From JBFLYO01 sp040756745 (GTDB taxonomy: Bacteria; Bacteroidota; Ignavibacteria; UBA10030; UBA6906): a DNA stretch of 64,000 nucleotides. The stretch's first letter is position 1. Each line of letters begins with the position of its first letter. Shown here piece by piece: positions 53,362-62,394 of this stretch. The notes beneath the pieces were generated by a model, which worked only from the letters and a program-made list of their open reading frames with translations, did no database searches and was not told the origin of the DNA. Both the position numbers and the translations under genes were made by a program. The stretch is taken from assembly GCA_040756745.1 (NCBI GenBank), contig JBFLYO010000010.1:51870-115869 (forward strand), read 5' to 3'.

Positions 53362-54407
53362 GCCGTCCGGAATTTTCGCGTCACACCCCACACGATCAGG
53401 CGCGCCGCGGCGTTCAGGATAATGGTCACCACGAACAGCACCAGCGCGATTTCTATCAATGCACTGGTGTATGCCGGGGTTGTGGCTTCGGCAAACTCGT
53501 TCGCGATCACGCTTGCCATCGAATAGGCGGGGTTGAACAGCGAAGCGGAGATGTCGGCCCGGTTCCCAATCACCATCGTCACGGCCATTGTTTCGCCTAC
53601 GGCGCGTCCGAGGCCAAGCAATGTAGCCCCGAGGATGCCGGATTTCGCCGTCCCGAGAACGATCTTCGTTGTCTCCCATCGTGTCCCCCCCAGTGCCAAT
53701 GCCGCCTCGCGCTGGGTATTCGGGACTGCGCGCAGCACGTCGCGCGATATCGAAGCGATGATCGGCAGGACCATGACCGCGAGAATCAGCCCCGCGGCGA
53801 GCATCCCGAATCCGTATGCAGGCCCCTTGAACAACGGCAGGAATCCAAGATGGGTGGAGAGTAGCGGCTGCACATTGAGCCGCAGCCAGGGAACCAGGAC
53901 AAATATCCCCCACAGCCCATAGACAATGCTCGGAATAGCCGCGAGGAGCTCGACAAGGAACGAGAGGGGTCGCTCGAGCCACGCGGGAGAAAGTTCGGCC
54001 AGGAATATCGCTACGCCGAGGCCGAGCGGGAGAGCGATGAGAAGCGCCACCAGCGACGATACAACCGTGCCATAGATGAACGGGAGCGCCCCGTATTCAT
54101 CCATGACGGGGTCCCAGGTGCTCGTGGTGAGAAATTCCCAGCCGAATTTCTCCAGCGTGATTGCTGAGCCACGATACATCTCGTATCCCATGAGGAAGAC
54201 GAGAGAAAGCAGGACAAGGGAGAAGAAGAGGGTAAGGTGCTTGAAGACGAAATCACCCGGGTTCCACCGTCGCCCCGACACGGAGAGAGACGGAGCGGCG
54301 ACGGGGAGAATCGCCTCCCCATCGCCTGTCGTTTCCACCGGAGCTGTGATGATCCGCTTTCCCGTCACTCCGTCAGCGCGCCTTGATCGCATTGATCTTT
54401 GTGTCAC
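53358..54407 (-). CDS. pstC: Phosphate ABC transporter permease PstC
   Basis: A 349-residue inner-membrane permease with six helices. Family motifs: AELSPAWLERPLSFLVELLA in parts, IPSIVYGLWGIFVLVP, VPNTQREAALALGGTRWET and GRAVGETMAVTMVIGN. The start is uncertain: GTG 54407 overlaps pstS by 35 bases, ATG 54392 by 20, while GTG 54368 falls just after the pstS stop. The first 45 residues are hydrophilic in any case. Confidence 0.94.
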   Translation of the reverse strand: MTQRSMRSRRADGVTGKRIITAPVETTGDGEAILPVAAPSLSVSGRRWNPGDFVFKHLTLFFSLVLLSLVFLMGYEMYRGSAITLEKFGWEFLTTSTWDPVMDEYGALPFIYGTVVSSLVALLIALPLGLGVAIFLAELSPAWLERPLSFLVELLAAIPSIVYGLWGIFVLVPWLRLNVQPLLSTHLGFLPLFKGPAYGFGMLAAGLILAVMVLPIIASISRDVLRAVPNTQREAALALGGTRWETTKIVLGTAKSGILGATLLGLGRAVGETMAVTMVIGNRADISASLFNPAYSMASVIANEFAEATTPAYTSALIEIALVLFVVTIILNAAARLIVWGVTRKFRTA

Positions 54408-55407
54408 ACAGTTTTACCACCTCTTTTGGAAGAGGCGCATAGTACAGCTCTTTCGCATACGACTGCCCTTCCCCCATCGCCCAGCGGAGGAATTTCACCA
54501 TCGCATTCGCCTTCTCTTTCCCCTTCATCGACTTGTACACCAGCAGCCACGTGAAGCCGGAGATGGGATACGCCATCTCGCCAGGCGCATCGGTGATCGA
54601 GACCCGGAGGTCGGCAGGGAGATTCCTGGCAGAGCCTGCAGCGGCTGCGGACACCGCTTCGAACGAGGCACCGACATATTTCCCGGCTCTATTTTTCAGT
54701 TGAGCGTAGGGAAGATTGTTCTTGACCGCATAGGCGAGCTCGACGTATCCAATTGCTCCCTCCGACTGTTTGACGAGCCCGGCGACACCTTCGTTCCCTT
54801 TTCCCCCCAACCCGACAGGCCAATTGACCGAAGTTCCAGCCCCTACCTTCGTCGCCCAGGTCGGGCTCACCTTTTTCAAGTAGTCGGTGAATATTGCCGA
54901 CGTCCCGCTCCCGTCTGAGCGATGCGCGACGATGATCGACATCGAGGGAAGATTCTTCCCAGGGTTGACGGCAGCGATCGCCTTGTCATTCCAAGAAGTG
55001 ATATCTCCGAGGAAAATCCCCGCCAGAACTTCGGGGGTAAGCTTGAGATCTGTCCCCGCCGCCGGCTGATTATACGTCACCACCACGGCTCCGAGCACCG
55101 TCGGAATGTGAAGGATCTCCGTTCCCTGCTTCTCCGCCACCGCTTTGAGTTGCACATCGCTCATCGGGGCATCCGAGGCGCCGAAATCGACCGTCCCCTC
55201 GATCACCTGCTTGATCCCCCCGCCGCTTCCGATCGACTGATAGTTGAACTCGATGCCTGTCTTGCCGTGGTATACATCGAACCACTTCGAGTAGATCACG
55301 TAGGGGAACGTTGCGCCGGCGCCGTTGAGTTTCAGTTGGGCCATGGAAGGGAGCACAGCCAGAGCGCTGATGGCCATTGCGGCAGCGACGAGCCGAATTC
55401 TGTTCAT
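54373..55407 (-). CDS. pstS: Phosphate ABC transporter substrate-binding protein
   Basis: PstS captures phosphate in the periplasm for PstCAB. From ATG 55407 (AGGAA nine bases upstream) it is 344 residues, with a signal peptide cut near LPSMAQ and mature start LKLNGAGATFPYVIYSKW, the family signature. SIGSGGGIKQVIEGTVDFGASDAPM holds the phosphate-contact Ser/Asp residues in parts, and HRSDGSGTSAIFTDYL the Arg/Ser ones. A start 11 codons upstream is also open but not signal-like. It begins 44 bases after the porin stop. Confidence 0.96.
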   Translation of the reverse strand: MNRIRLVAAAMAISALAVLPSMAQLKLNGAGATFPYVIYSKWFDVYHGKTGIEFNYQSIGSGGGIKQVIEGTVDFGASDAPMSDVQLKAVAEKQGTEILHIPTVLGAVVVTYNQPAAGTDLKLTPEVLAGIFLGDITSWNDKAIAAVNPGKNLPSMSIIVAHRSDGSGTSAIFTDYLKKVSPTWATKVGAGTSVNWPVGLGGKGNEGVAGLVKQSEGAIGYVELAYAVKNNLPYAQLKNRAGKYVGASFEAVSAAAAGSARNLPADLRVSITDAPGEMAYPISGFTWLLVYKSMKGKEKANAMVKFLRWAMGEGQSYAKELYYAPLPKEVVKLCDTKINAIKAR

Positions 55408-55451
55408 TGTCGAGTTCCTGACGAAATGTGAGCGTGTCATGGTTATAACGA

Positions 55452-56552
55452 TCAGAGGAAGATGTAGTACACCGTCAGCCGGGCCGTCACAGAGGCGTCG
55501 AACGACCTCCCCGCATTCGGCTGGGCTTCATAGGTCTCCACCTGCACATTGGGGATGACGGAGACATTCTTATCGGGTTTCCACGACAGCCCCCCGAGGA
55601 TGTAATTGCGCACGTCCCCCTTCACCACGCTGTTGCTGTTCGGGTCATAGTAATCATAGCGCCCGACGAGCGCGAGCGTCGTGGAGACATTATACCATCC
55701 AAAGATCGAGATGCCGAGGCCTTGCCGGGAGACCAGGTCGAGGGTTTTCGGATCGGTGAACCCATGGGCGGTCGACTGCAAAAATCCCTCGGCACCGATC
55801 AAAAAGACTTCCGGTTCGCTGTAGGCAAGGAACACCGAGCCAGTGAGGACGCCGTTGGATAGCGTTGCCGGAGGTATGGCCGTGCTTTTCGGATTGTTGA
55901 TCCTGGCCTGATCCTTGTAATCCCCGTGAATTGTTACCTGAATATTCTTTGAGGGCCTGAGGTGTATGAGCGCGTAGTACCGCTTGTACTTGTCGTTTTC
56001 GGCGTTGGTGCTGCTGTTGTTCGCCACCATGACCCAGTACCCAACGGTCCCGCTCTCGTCAAACTTCCCTCTCAGCGAGACGCCGAAGTCGCGCGAGGAG
56101 ATGATCCCCCTGAGATCCATGATGGTTTTCTCGAGGGATCGGTAGCCCCACGCTGATTCCGAGATGTCGAACGCCGGTGGGGGCTGAACGCCGAAATAGA
56201 GGTCGCTTCCCGCGAAGATATTCTTCCATCGGAGAAACGCATCCTTGATGAAGATCTTCTGCGCAGCGGCGGAGCCTTCCACGGCGGTGAAGTCCCCTTC
56301 AAGCCGGAATCGTGCGGAGAATTGTTCTGAAATGTCGTTGTCGTACCCGAAGTAGATGCGGCGGAGCTGGAACGCCTGGAACGATTTTCCACCGTTCGTC
56401 GCGCCGACATTCGGGAGCTTCGAAATCGAGCTGTCCCGGGACACGTTGTAGAAATAGTCGCCAAACATATAGCCTGAGATTTTGCCTTGAGGGGCAGCTA
56501 AAGGAGGGAGCAGCAGTGTCAAGATGAACACGCCAGTGAGGGGTGTCCTCAT
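55452..56552 (-). CDS. OprP/OprO-like outer-membrane porin (candidate phosphate channel)
   Basis: A 366-residue exported beta-barrel protein. Signal peptide about 1-21, then alternating amphipathic strands (SGYMFGDYFYNVS, FQLRRIYFGYDNDIS, FSARFRLEGDF...), closing with LTVYYIFL as terminal strand. The layout resembles the phosphate-selective porin O/P family, which lets phosphate or polyphosphate cross the outer membrane. It is the first gene before pstS and is directly preceded by Pho-like boxes. TAGGA lies six bases before ATG 56552. The ion choice is inferred from context; no Lys/Arg lining can be proved from sequence alone. Confidence 0.82.
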   Translation of the reverse strand: MRTPLTGVFILTLLLPPLAAPQGKISGYMFGDYFYNVSRDSSISKLPNVGATNGGKSFQAFQLRRIYFGYDNDISEQFSARFRLEGDFTAVEGSAAAQKIFIKDAFLRWKNIFAGSDLYFGVQPPPAFDISESAWGYRSLEKTIMDLRGIISSRDFGVSLRGKFDESGTVGYWVMVANNSSTNAENDKYKRYYALIHLRPSKNIQVTIHGDYKDQARINNPKSTAIPPATLSNGVLTGSVFLAYSEPEVFLIGAEGFLQSTAHGFTDPKTLDLVSRQGLGISIFGWYNVSTTLALVGRYDYYDPNSNSVVKGDVRNYILGGLSWKPDKNVSVIPNVQVETYEAQPNAGRSFDASVTARLTVYYIFL

Positions 56553-56680
56553 TCGGAATCCTATCGGTCGGTTGCAGGAATGCCGGATCTGTCATTCCCG
56601 GCCGGCACGGGGGGAGGGAGAAGACGGAATAGTGCATCAACCCTGACCGATGCAAATGTACGAAGGAGGCATTACTGGAG

Positions 56681-56708
56681 TATTATGACCATGTTAAGAA
56701 ATTGTTAA
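56681..56708 (-). promoter_or_regulatory. Candidate Pho-box promoter of the porin-pstSCAB-phoU operon
   Basis: On the minus strand TTAACA (56708-56703) is repeated as TTAACA (56697-56692) with 11-base periodicity, then four bases (TGGT) and CATAATA (56687-56681) as -10. Direct TTAACA repeats with 5-base spacing are the known Bacillus PhoP box, and the downstream -10 placement fits activator-dependent promoters lacking a -35. The same geometry occurs at 61338-61365 and 63728-63766. It leaves a leader of about 125 bases before the porin ATG. Confidence 0.75.
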
Positions 56709-56730
56709 GACATACCCCTCCGCTACAGGA

Positions 56731-56751
56731 GCGCCCCCCAAGAAGGGGCGC
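56731..56751 (-). terminator. GC hairpin after the T9SS-sorted protein gene
   Basis: GCGCCCC (56731-56737) and GGGGCGC (56745-56751) form a 7-bp stem with a 7-base loop, 34 bases past the stop of the 56785-58491 gene. No T-run follows on the minus strand, so it may be a weak or Rho-assisted terminator. It separates that gene from the Pho-box promoter of the next operon. Confidence 0.5.
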
Positions 56752-56784
56752 CCCCGCTGAAGAGGGAGCCCAGTGAGCGGCGCG

Positions 56785-58491
56785 TTATTTCAGCAGAATC
56801 ATCTTCCTGGTGATCTGGGTTCCTCCTACCGAAAGACGATACAGGTACAGCCCGGACGACAGCCCGGCAGCATCGAACGTTGCTTCGAATGTACCGGCCG
56901 GCAGCTGTCCCCGCACAAGCGTCGCGACCTCCTGGCCGATCGGGTTATAGACAACCAGCGTTGCCATGCCGGCGTTCACAATACTGAACCGGATCGTCGT
57001 TGTTGGGTTGAACGGGTTCGGATAGTTTTGTGCCAACTCGAAGGTCACAGGGGCACTATTGTCAATCGCCTCCACCGAGGTCAGGTAGGTGGTCGTCTGG
57101 GGATTGAAATTTGTCCATCCGGCCGTCCATTGCGAGCTCATCGGAACCGCGGGATCAAACGCCCCGCGGTAGCTGACAGGCGTGAAGAACGGATCCAGTC
57201 CGGTATAGTCGGTCCCTGCAGTTGCAGGTTCGGATCCGGGGGCCGGACGGGGGTCCACAGAGTTGTCGAGCGGGAAGGGATTGACCAGCCCAAGGTCCTG
57301 CGGGGCGCGGGGGGTAGCACCAAGGTTTCCCGTTCCGGTGGTAAACCAGCTGACCACATCGAATCCCGGGATGTTGCCCGTATTGGGGCTGCTACCCAGG
57401 GTCAACACATTGCGCGGCGCCTGAATGCTTGTGTGACTGATGCGCAGCCGGCCGTCGATCGCAGCCCGCTGGGTCAGGGTATCGCGAAGCTGGATGCCGG
57501 CCGGCCACGCCATCAGAACGGAATTGAAGATGCTTAACTCGGAGGCGCGACGGATCATCGCCAGGTGATCCCACTTCGGGTTGACACTTCCGGCGGTAGT
57601 GTCCGACATAGGACCGACAAACGTCACGTTGCAGAACTGGGGCCTCGTTCGGGGTGTCGCACTGTAGGGCGACGAGCCTTCGTTGTCGGATTCAAAGCCG
57701 TTCGAGGAGCCTGACGCCGACGCATCATAGTAGTTCCTGTCCCTGTGCGCAAACGCAAACTGGATCTTTCCTGCGTATCCGAAATCGTTGTCGAACGTGT
57801 CGTCGATCTGCCCGAGACTCACGAGATGCCTCCCGTTCACCGTCCCCCCGAAGAACTCAAAATCGTCGTCGTTGGCGTAACTCACCTGAACGTAGTCCAG
57901 CACGGTCCCCGATCCGACGCCGCCGAGGGTCAGGCCGTTGATCTCATTGTCCTGGGAGAATGCGATTCCGGCGTACTCTATCCGGACATATCGAAGAACG
58001 CCGCTCGTGTCGTTCGGGTCCGCTCCGCCATACGTGGCGTCCGTGTTCGGGATCGTCCCAAATCCCCCTTCCACCTGCTGGGTCGTTGGCTTGTTCGTAG
58101 GAGCATTCCCCAACAGAACCACGCCGCCCCACTGCCCGGGCACGCGGGTTCCCGCAGGCCGGGCACTGGTAAAGACGATCGGGTCCGCCACCGTGCCGTC
58201 CGCCCACAGGCGCGCGCCGCGCCGGATGATCAATGAACCGCCCGATGCCGAATCACCGAGAATGAGCGTGCCAGGCTGAATGGTCATCGAGTACGTGGAA
58301 TCGACGAAATACCAACCCGTCAGAACATAGATGGTGTCTTTGGAGAGTGTCCTGTGGAATCCCTGGTGGTACGGAACTCTGAAGTTCGCGCCTCCGGACC
58401 CCGGGCCGATCACAAGCTGGGGTTTTTGCCCGAGTGCGGTCCCCGCTGCAAGAGCGAGGGCGAGTGCGCTGATCCGTAGGGTGTGCATCAT
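56785..58491 (-). CDS. Secreted surface protein with T9SS type A sorting domain
   Basis: A 568-residue exported protein. ATG 58491 has AAGGAG at good spacing; ATG 58497 is too close to it. Signal peptide ISALALALAAGTALGQ. The middle (about 40-330) reads as repeated short beta strands with Gly/Asn/Asp turns (beta-helix-like: IQPGTLILGDSASGGSLIIR, GTVLDYVQVSYANDDDFEFFGG). The last 90 residues are a type IX sorting domain: ELAQNYPNPFNPTTTIRFSI, then YNPIGQEV and GLYLYRLSVGG...KMILLK. It should be exported by T9SS and held on the cell surface. It follows the TonB receptor gene by 48 bases and shares its Pho-like promoter; a role in capturing a phosphorus compound is inferred. Confidence 0.85.
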   Translation of the reverse strand: MMHTLRISALALALAAGTALGQKPQLVIGPGSGGANFRVPYHQGFHRTLSKDTIYVLTGWYFVDSTYSMTIQPGTLILGDSASGGSLIIRRGARLWADGTVADPIVFTSARPAGTRVPGQWGGVVLLGNAPTNKPTTQQVEGGFGTIPNTDATYGGADPNDTSGVLRYVRIEYAGIAFSQDNEINGLTLGGVGSGTVLDYVQVSYANDDDFEFFGGTVNGRHLVSLGQIDDTFDNDFGYAGKIQFAFAHRDRNYYDASASGSSNGFESDNEGSSPYSATPRTRPQFCNVTFVGPMSDTTAGSVNPKWDHLAMIRRASELSIFNSVLMAWPAGIQLRDTLTQRAAIDGRLRISHTSIQAPRNVLTLGSSPNTGNIPGFDVVSWFTTGTGNLGATPRAPQDLGLVNPFPLDNSVDPRPAPGSEPATAGTDYTGLDPFFTPVSYRGAFDPAVPMSSQWTAGWTNFNPQTTTYLTSVEAIDNSAPVTFELAQNYPNPFNPTTTIRFSIVNAGMATLVVYNPIGQEVATLVRGQLPAGTFEATFDAAGLSSGLYLYRLSVGGTQITRKMILLK

Positions 58492-58545
58492 GAACATTCT
58501 CCTTCGAGGATTGGTGAGAAGTGAAGTGAACTGTTTACGATCGCG

Positions 58546-61266
58546 TTACAGATTCATCGAGAGCGACAGACCAAAGGTCCTGCCGGTCGACGTGGATTCA
58601 TAGGGGATGCCCCCCTGCGTGAGCACCCTCTCTTTGTCCCCGACATTCTTTATGGTTAACTTCGCCTGGATCCCCCACCAGAGCGGCTGGGTGACAGCCA
58701 GGTCCACCAGGTCGCGGGGCTCTTCGTAAATATCCTCAGCAAGGAACCCGACCGTGGTCAGGCGTCTGCCGAACTTGTTATACAGCACCGACACCGAGGT
58801 CCCCAGGCCTGGCTCCGTGAACGTGAGGGCAAGGTTGATCATGAAGGGTGACTGTCCCTGCATCGGTCGCGTGGCGGGGGTGAAGGTGGTCGAGATCGAA
58901 TTTCCCCCCACTTCGACGTACTCCACGCGAGAATTGACGCGGGTATAATTACCCGCGATGCCGAAATTCTCCCCGTACGGTCCGAGAAAACTGAGCGTCG
59001 ATCGAACCTCGACCTCGTAGCCGGTATTCTGAGCAAGCGAAGAATTGAACCATGTCCTGGTCCGTGTTGCCGTCTGGAACAGCTGCTCCTCGATGGCCCC
59101 GCTGATCGACTTGTGGAATACGCTGAGGGCAAGGAGGTCCCGGATCCCCGGAAAGATTTCGAACCGCAGGTCATAGTTGTGGATGTACGCCCGCTGCAAC
59201 GACGGGTTCCCGCCGACAGATTCGTATGTGACATAATCGAAATAGGAAACGGGCGCACCTTCCCGAAACTCAGGTCGGTTGACGGATTCCGCATATGCCG
59301 CCCTGACGTTTGTATTCTCCGTCAGCGCGTAGGTGAGGTTGACCGACGGGAGCAGATCCTGATTTCGCAGCCGGATGTGATCGAACGGCCCATCAGGCAG
59401 ATCACTTCTCGGGACATTGACACGCAAGTCTGATTCCTCCAGACGGACGCCTCCGACGATGCGCAGGCGTCGATCAAACACCTGAACGGGGACATCGAGC
59501 ATCGCAAACGCCGCCCGGACGGTGCGGTCCCCGTTGTATGAATCGGTCGGCTTCGAAGACTCGCGGAGCATGAACTTCCCCGGCCCGAAGTTTGATGCAG
59601 TGTAGATGTCTTCAAGCGGGAGCATGAGGAGACTGTCGGGCATGCCGAACGACCCTTCGACAGTGAAATACCGGATGCCGTAGTTGCTCTCTCGCCGTTC
59701 CAGCACCCCGCCCGCCTTGAGACGGATCTCCTCCAGCGGTACCGTCACGTCGACATGCCCGCCGACCGTGCGGTCATTCAGGTGGGCCCAGGACCGCTTG
59801 TTCGTCGCCGCGTAGTAGGGATCAGTCGAGCCAGCATCAAGGGCGCGGTAGTACGCCACTTCTTTCCGATCGGGGTCCTCGCTGTGAGAGGAGGACACCG
59901 TGGCGCGCCACTGGATGCTCGTTCCTCCGAGTCCGGGCAGGGTGTGTTCGCCTGTCAGTTGCCCGGTGTATATCGACCGCTCATTCCAGCTCAGGATTGT
60001 GTACTCGTATTGCTGGGACGTGTTGCCGTCGTCGGAGTGGTAGCGCCGGACCTCGTCGGTGGCCGATCGGTTGTAGCTGTTCCGGAACGAGAACTTGTGC
60101 AGCCCGTCGAGTTTCACGCTGACGTTGGCAATCCCTCCCCAGAGCACGTCGTACGCATCATGTGTCCCGGCCAGGAGGCGTGAAAAACTGATGTCGTTCA
60201 GGTCACGGAGAGACCGTTGCATCCCATTGGAATATGACAGGGCCCCGACAAACCCGAGCTGGTTTGTTCCCCCTTCATCGACGCCGAGCGTCTGTCTACC
60301 GCCGAGCGAGATGGAGAAACCACCGTTGAGCGGGGCGGATTTGCGATGCGGGGCCCAGGTGTTTTGCATTGCGCGCGCAAGCGCCGTCATGTCGCCGTGC
60401 GATTGCGCATCCGGGAAAACCCTGCTCCCGTCGTCTGCTCCCATCCAGTCCTTCGATCCGCCGGCCGATTGGAGCACAACCTTTCCGCTTGCTTGCGTGT
60501 TGTACGAGCCCGACATCGTTACGCGGGCCACAAATCGGTCCGGAAAATCGAGCGTGCTCATCTGGACCAGCCCCCCGGTGAAATCACCCGGGAGCTCGGG
60601 TGTTGCGCTCTTGACGACCACGGTGTTTTCCAGCAGTCCTGCCGGAACGAGATCGAATGAAAACCCTTTCTTCCCTTCTGCTGTGCTCGCCACGGACGCG
60701 CCGTCCAGCGTGGCCCCGTTGTACCTGTCGGTGATCCCTCTGATGAAGACGAACTTGTTGTCCACAATCGACAGCCCGGTCACGCGTTTGAGCGCGTCGC
60801 CCGTTGTGGCGTCGGGTGACCGTTTGACGGACTCTGCACTCAATGCATCGCCGATCGTAGCGGACCGTTTCCTCTCGGAGAGCAGGGCTGCGTCGGTAGA
60901 GAGGATTTTCTCGGCCGTTATGACCACCTCATCGGCAGTGTACCCGTGTTGCTCAAGGAGGATGTCGAGCTGGAGCGTCTGTCCTGGCGCAAGCTTGATG
61001 TCGGTGACCACCTTCACGGCATAGCCCACGTACGAAAAGCGTATCGACCAGATCCCGGGCTCAATCCCGCGGACCTCGAATTTCCCTTCAAGGTCGGTGG
61101 TGGTCCCCTTTGTCGTCCCTATGAGAAGGACATGGGCACCGACAAGCTCTTCGCCCGATCCCTGGTCGTGGATCGAGCCAGTGATTGTTGCGGTTTGGGC
61201 CAGTGCGGCGGCTGCAGCCCAGCAGAAGGCAAGGATTGCAAGGAGAATCGTTATCCAGCGCGGCAT
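58546..61266 (-). CDS. TonB-dependent receptor with carboxypeptidase-regulatory-like N-terminal domain
   Basis: A 906-residue outer-membrane receptor. Signal peptide to about ALAQ (23), then a carboxypeptidase D regulatory-like domain (ITGSIHDQGSGEELVGAHVLL, ...FSYVGYAVK; 25-110), a plug (about 115-230, TTGDALKRVTGLSIVDNKFVFIRG in parts) and a long barrel ending SLSMNL. PEFREGAPVSYFDYVTYESVGG-type sequence is common to such receptors. It would import a large or scarce substrate using the proton motive force. Its promoter closely matches that of the phosphate porin operon, so a phosphorus source is a fair guess, not a proof. It pairs with the T9SS protein. Confidence 0.92.
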   Translation of the reverse strand: MPRWITILLAILAFCWAAAAALAQTATITGSIHDQGSGEELVGAHVLLIGTTKGTTTDLEGKFEVRGIEPGIWSIRFSYVGYAVKVVTDIKLAPGQTLQLDILLEQHGYTADEVVITAEKILSTDAALLSERKRSATIGDALSAESVKRSPDATTGDALKRVTGLSIVDNKFVFIRGITDRYNGATLDGASVASTAEGKKGFSFDLVPAGLLENTVVVKSATPELPGDFTGGLVQMSTLDFPDRFVARVTMSGSYNTQASGKVVLQSAGGSKDWMGADDGSRVFPDAQSHGDMTALARAMQNTWAPHRKSAPLNGGFSISLGGRQTLGVDEGGTNQLGFVGALSYSNGMQRSLRDLNDISFSRLLAGTHDAYDVLWGGIANVSVKLDGLHKFSFRNSYNRSATDEVRRYHSDDGNTSQQYEYTILSWNERSIYTGQLTGEHTLPGLGGTSIQWRATVSSSHSEDPDRKEVAYYRALDAGSTDPYYAATNKRSWAHLNDRTVGGHVDVTVPLEEIRLKAGGVLERRESNYGIRYFTVEGSFGMPDSLLMLPLEDIYTASNFGPGKFMLRESSKPTDSYNGDRTVRAAFAMLDVPVQVFDRRLRIVGGVRLEESDLRVNVPRSDLPDGPFDHIRLRNQDLLPSVNLTYALTENTNVRAAYAESVNRPEFREGAPVSYFDYVTYESVGGNPSLQRAYIHNYDLRFEIFPGIRDLLALSVFHKSISGAIEEQLFQTATRTRTWFNSSLAQNTGYEVEVRSTLSFLGPYGENFGIAGNYTRVNSRVEYVEVGGNSISTTFTPATRPMQGQSPFMINLALTFTEPGLGTSVSVLYNKFGRRLTTVGFLAEDIYEEPRDLVDLAVTQPLWWGIQAKLTIKNVGDKERVLTQGGIPYESTSTGRTFGLSLSMNL

Positions 61267-61337
61267 AAGACTCCGGATGTGGTAGTGAGAGTCAGACTTG
61301 CGGTCGCCGAGAATATAGCAGGGGCGGGTTACCGGAG

Positions 61338-61365
61338 TATTATGCCAGTGTTAAGATTGCGTTAC
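61338..61365 (-). promoter_or_regulatory. Candidate Pho-box promoter of the TonB receptor operon
   Basis: On the minus strand GTAACG (61365-61360) and TTAACA (61354-61349) are 11 bases apart, followed by CTGG and CATAATA (61344-61338). From the second box onward it nearly copies the porin promoter: both read TTAACA, four bases, CATAATACTCC, then RGTAA. The receptor ATG lies about 70 bases further on. Confidence 0.72.
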
Positions 61366-61374
61366 GCGGAGACA

Positions 61375-61445
61375 TCAGACGGGGAGAAGGGGGAAAAGGG
61401 GACTGGGGATGCTGATTGTGGATTGTGGGTCCACAATTGGTCGGG
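61375..61445. repeat. G-rich/TGGATTGTGG intergenic repeat
   Basis: Between the phosphoesterase stop and the TonB-receptor promoter lies GGGGAGAAGGGGGAAAAGGGG (61381-61401) followed by GATTGTGGATTGTGGGTCCACAATTGG (61413-61439), whose ends CCACAAT and ATTGTGG can pair. The core ATTGTGGATTGTGG also occurs at 23935-23948. This may be one of a family of dispersed intergenic repeats and could act as a terminator. Confidence 0.55.
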
Positions 61446-61446
61446 A

Positions 61447-62394
61447 TCAAGCAGCGAGGAGATCGTCAGCTGTAGCGTAGACTCGAGGCGGCAGTGCGGG
61501 AATGGAGAGCGCCTCCTCGGGCACGGTGATCGTGCGGGTTTCGACAGTGTGCTGGTTGATGCGGATCAGGTTGAAGGTGGCACGAGGTGATCCGGGACCG
61601 AGAAGCGAGCCGCCCCCGTTGAGTATCGTCACCCCCTGCCGTTCATACGTCGCATTCGTATGCACGTGGCCGTGCATGACCAGGGCAACATCATGGAGCC
61701 GGAACAGATCAAGGAGGCGCTTCTTCCCGCGCATCTTCATTGTCTGTCGCTCAACTGCTCCCCAGACATTCCCCAGCGTCCCCGTGGGGATCGTGACGAT
61801 CTTGTGGAAGTGGTGGTGGATCAGAATGATCTTTCGTTTTGACTTCAGCGGAGGCGCACTGAGCAGCAGCTGCAGCAACCCGAATTGCTCGTCGTCCACC
61901 TCACCGTTTGAGCCGACCGGGTTTTTCACCTTCGAGTACGGCGCGACCGAGTTTACGCCCACGAGAACAACGTCTCCCAGGACCTTTGCGTAGGGAAAGG
62001 GACGATCATGCGAAGCGAAGAACGAGCGATTAAACGTCTCATGGAAATGCTGTCTGAACTCTTCCACCTTTCCATCGAAATCCGTTCCCCTGCACCGCCG
62101 CGGGTAACCAAGGATGTCCTCAGGAGTGTGCACGCCCCCGAAGACGTCGTGATTGCCGATCACGAGGGAGAGCTTTGACGGGTCCAGCAGTCGGTGTCCC
62201 TTCAGCAGACGACGCGCGACGTCGAAATCGGCCCTGGTCGCATCGGCGGCGACATCGCCGGTGAAGGCGACGTGGTCGACGTGATACGACCTGATCGCCG
62301 ACAGCAAGCGGTGAGCCCTGCGAAGGTTTTGCCGCTTGTGCTCGGCGCTGAGATGAAGATCGGAGATGTGGGCGATGGTCAGCGCATTCGTCAC
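61447..62394 (-). CDS. Calcineurin-like metallophosphoesterase
   Basis: A 315-residue cytoplasmic phosphoesterase with the five metal-site motifs in order: HISDLHL, AFTGDVA, IGNHDVFG, IHHHFHK and HGHVHTNATY. It has no signal peptide. GTG 62394 overlaps the glycosyltransferase stop (GTGA), so the two are translationally coupled under a Pho-like promoter. In marine bacteria PlcP-type metallophosphoesterases degrade phospholipids beside a GT4 glycosyltransferase during phosphate shortage; this pair has the same makeup. Direct identity with PlcP is not established; any phosphomono- or diesterase role is possible. Confidence 0.85.
   Translation of the reverse strand: MTNALTIAHISDLHLSAEHKRQNLRRAHRLLSAIRSYHVDHVAFTGDVAADATRADFDVARRLLKGHRLLDPSKLSLVIGNHDVFGGVHTPEDILGYPRRCRGTDFDGKVEEFRQHFHETFNRSFFASHDRPFPYAKVLGDVVLVGVNSVAPYSKVKNPVGSNGEVDDEQFGLLQLLLSAPPLKSKRKIILIHHHFHKIVTIPTGTLGNVWGAVERQTMKMRGKKRLLDLFRLHDVALVMHGHVHTNATYERQGVTILNGGGSLLGPGSPRATFNLIRINQHTVETRTITVPEEALSIPALPPRVYATADDLLAA

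Noticed and set aside
55400..56720. Proteobacterial CTGTCAT-type Pho boxes
   Set aside because: None were found upstream of the porin or pstS; the periodic TTAACA form fits instead.
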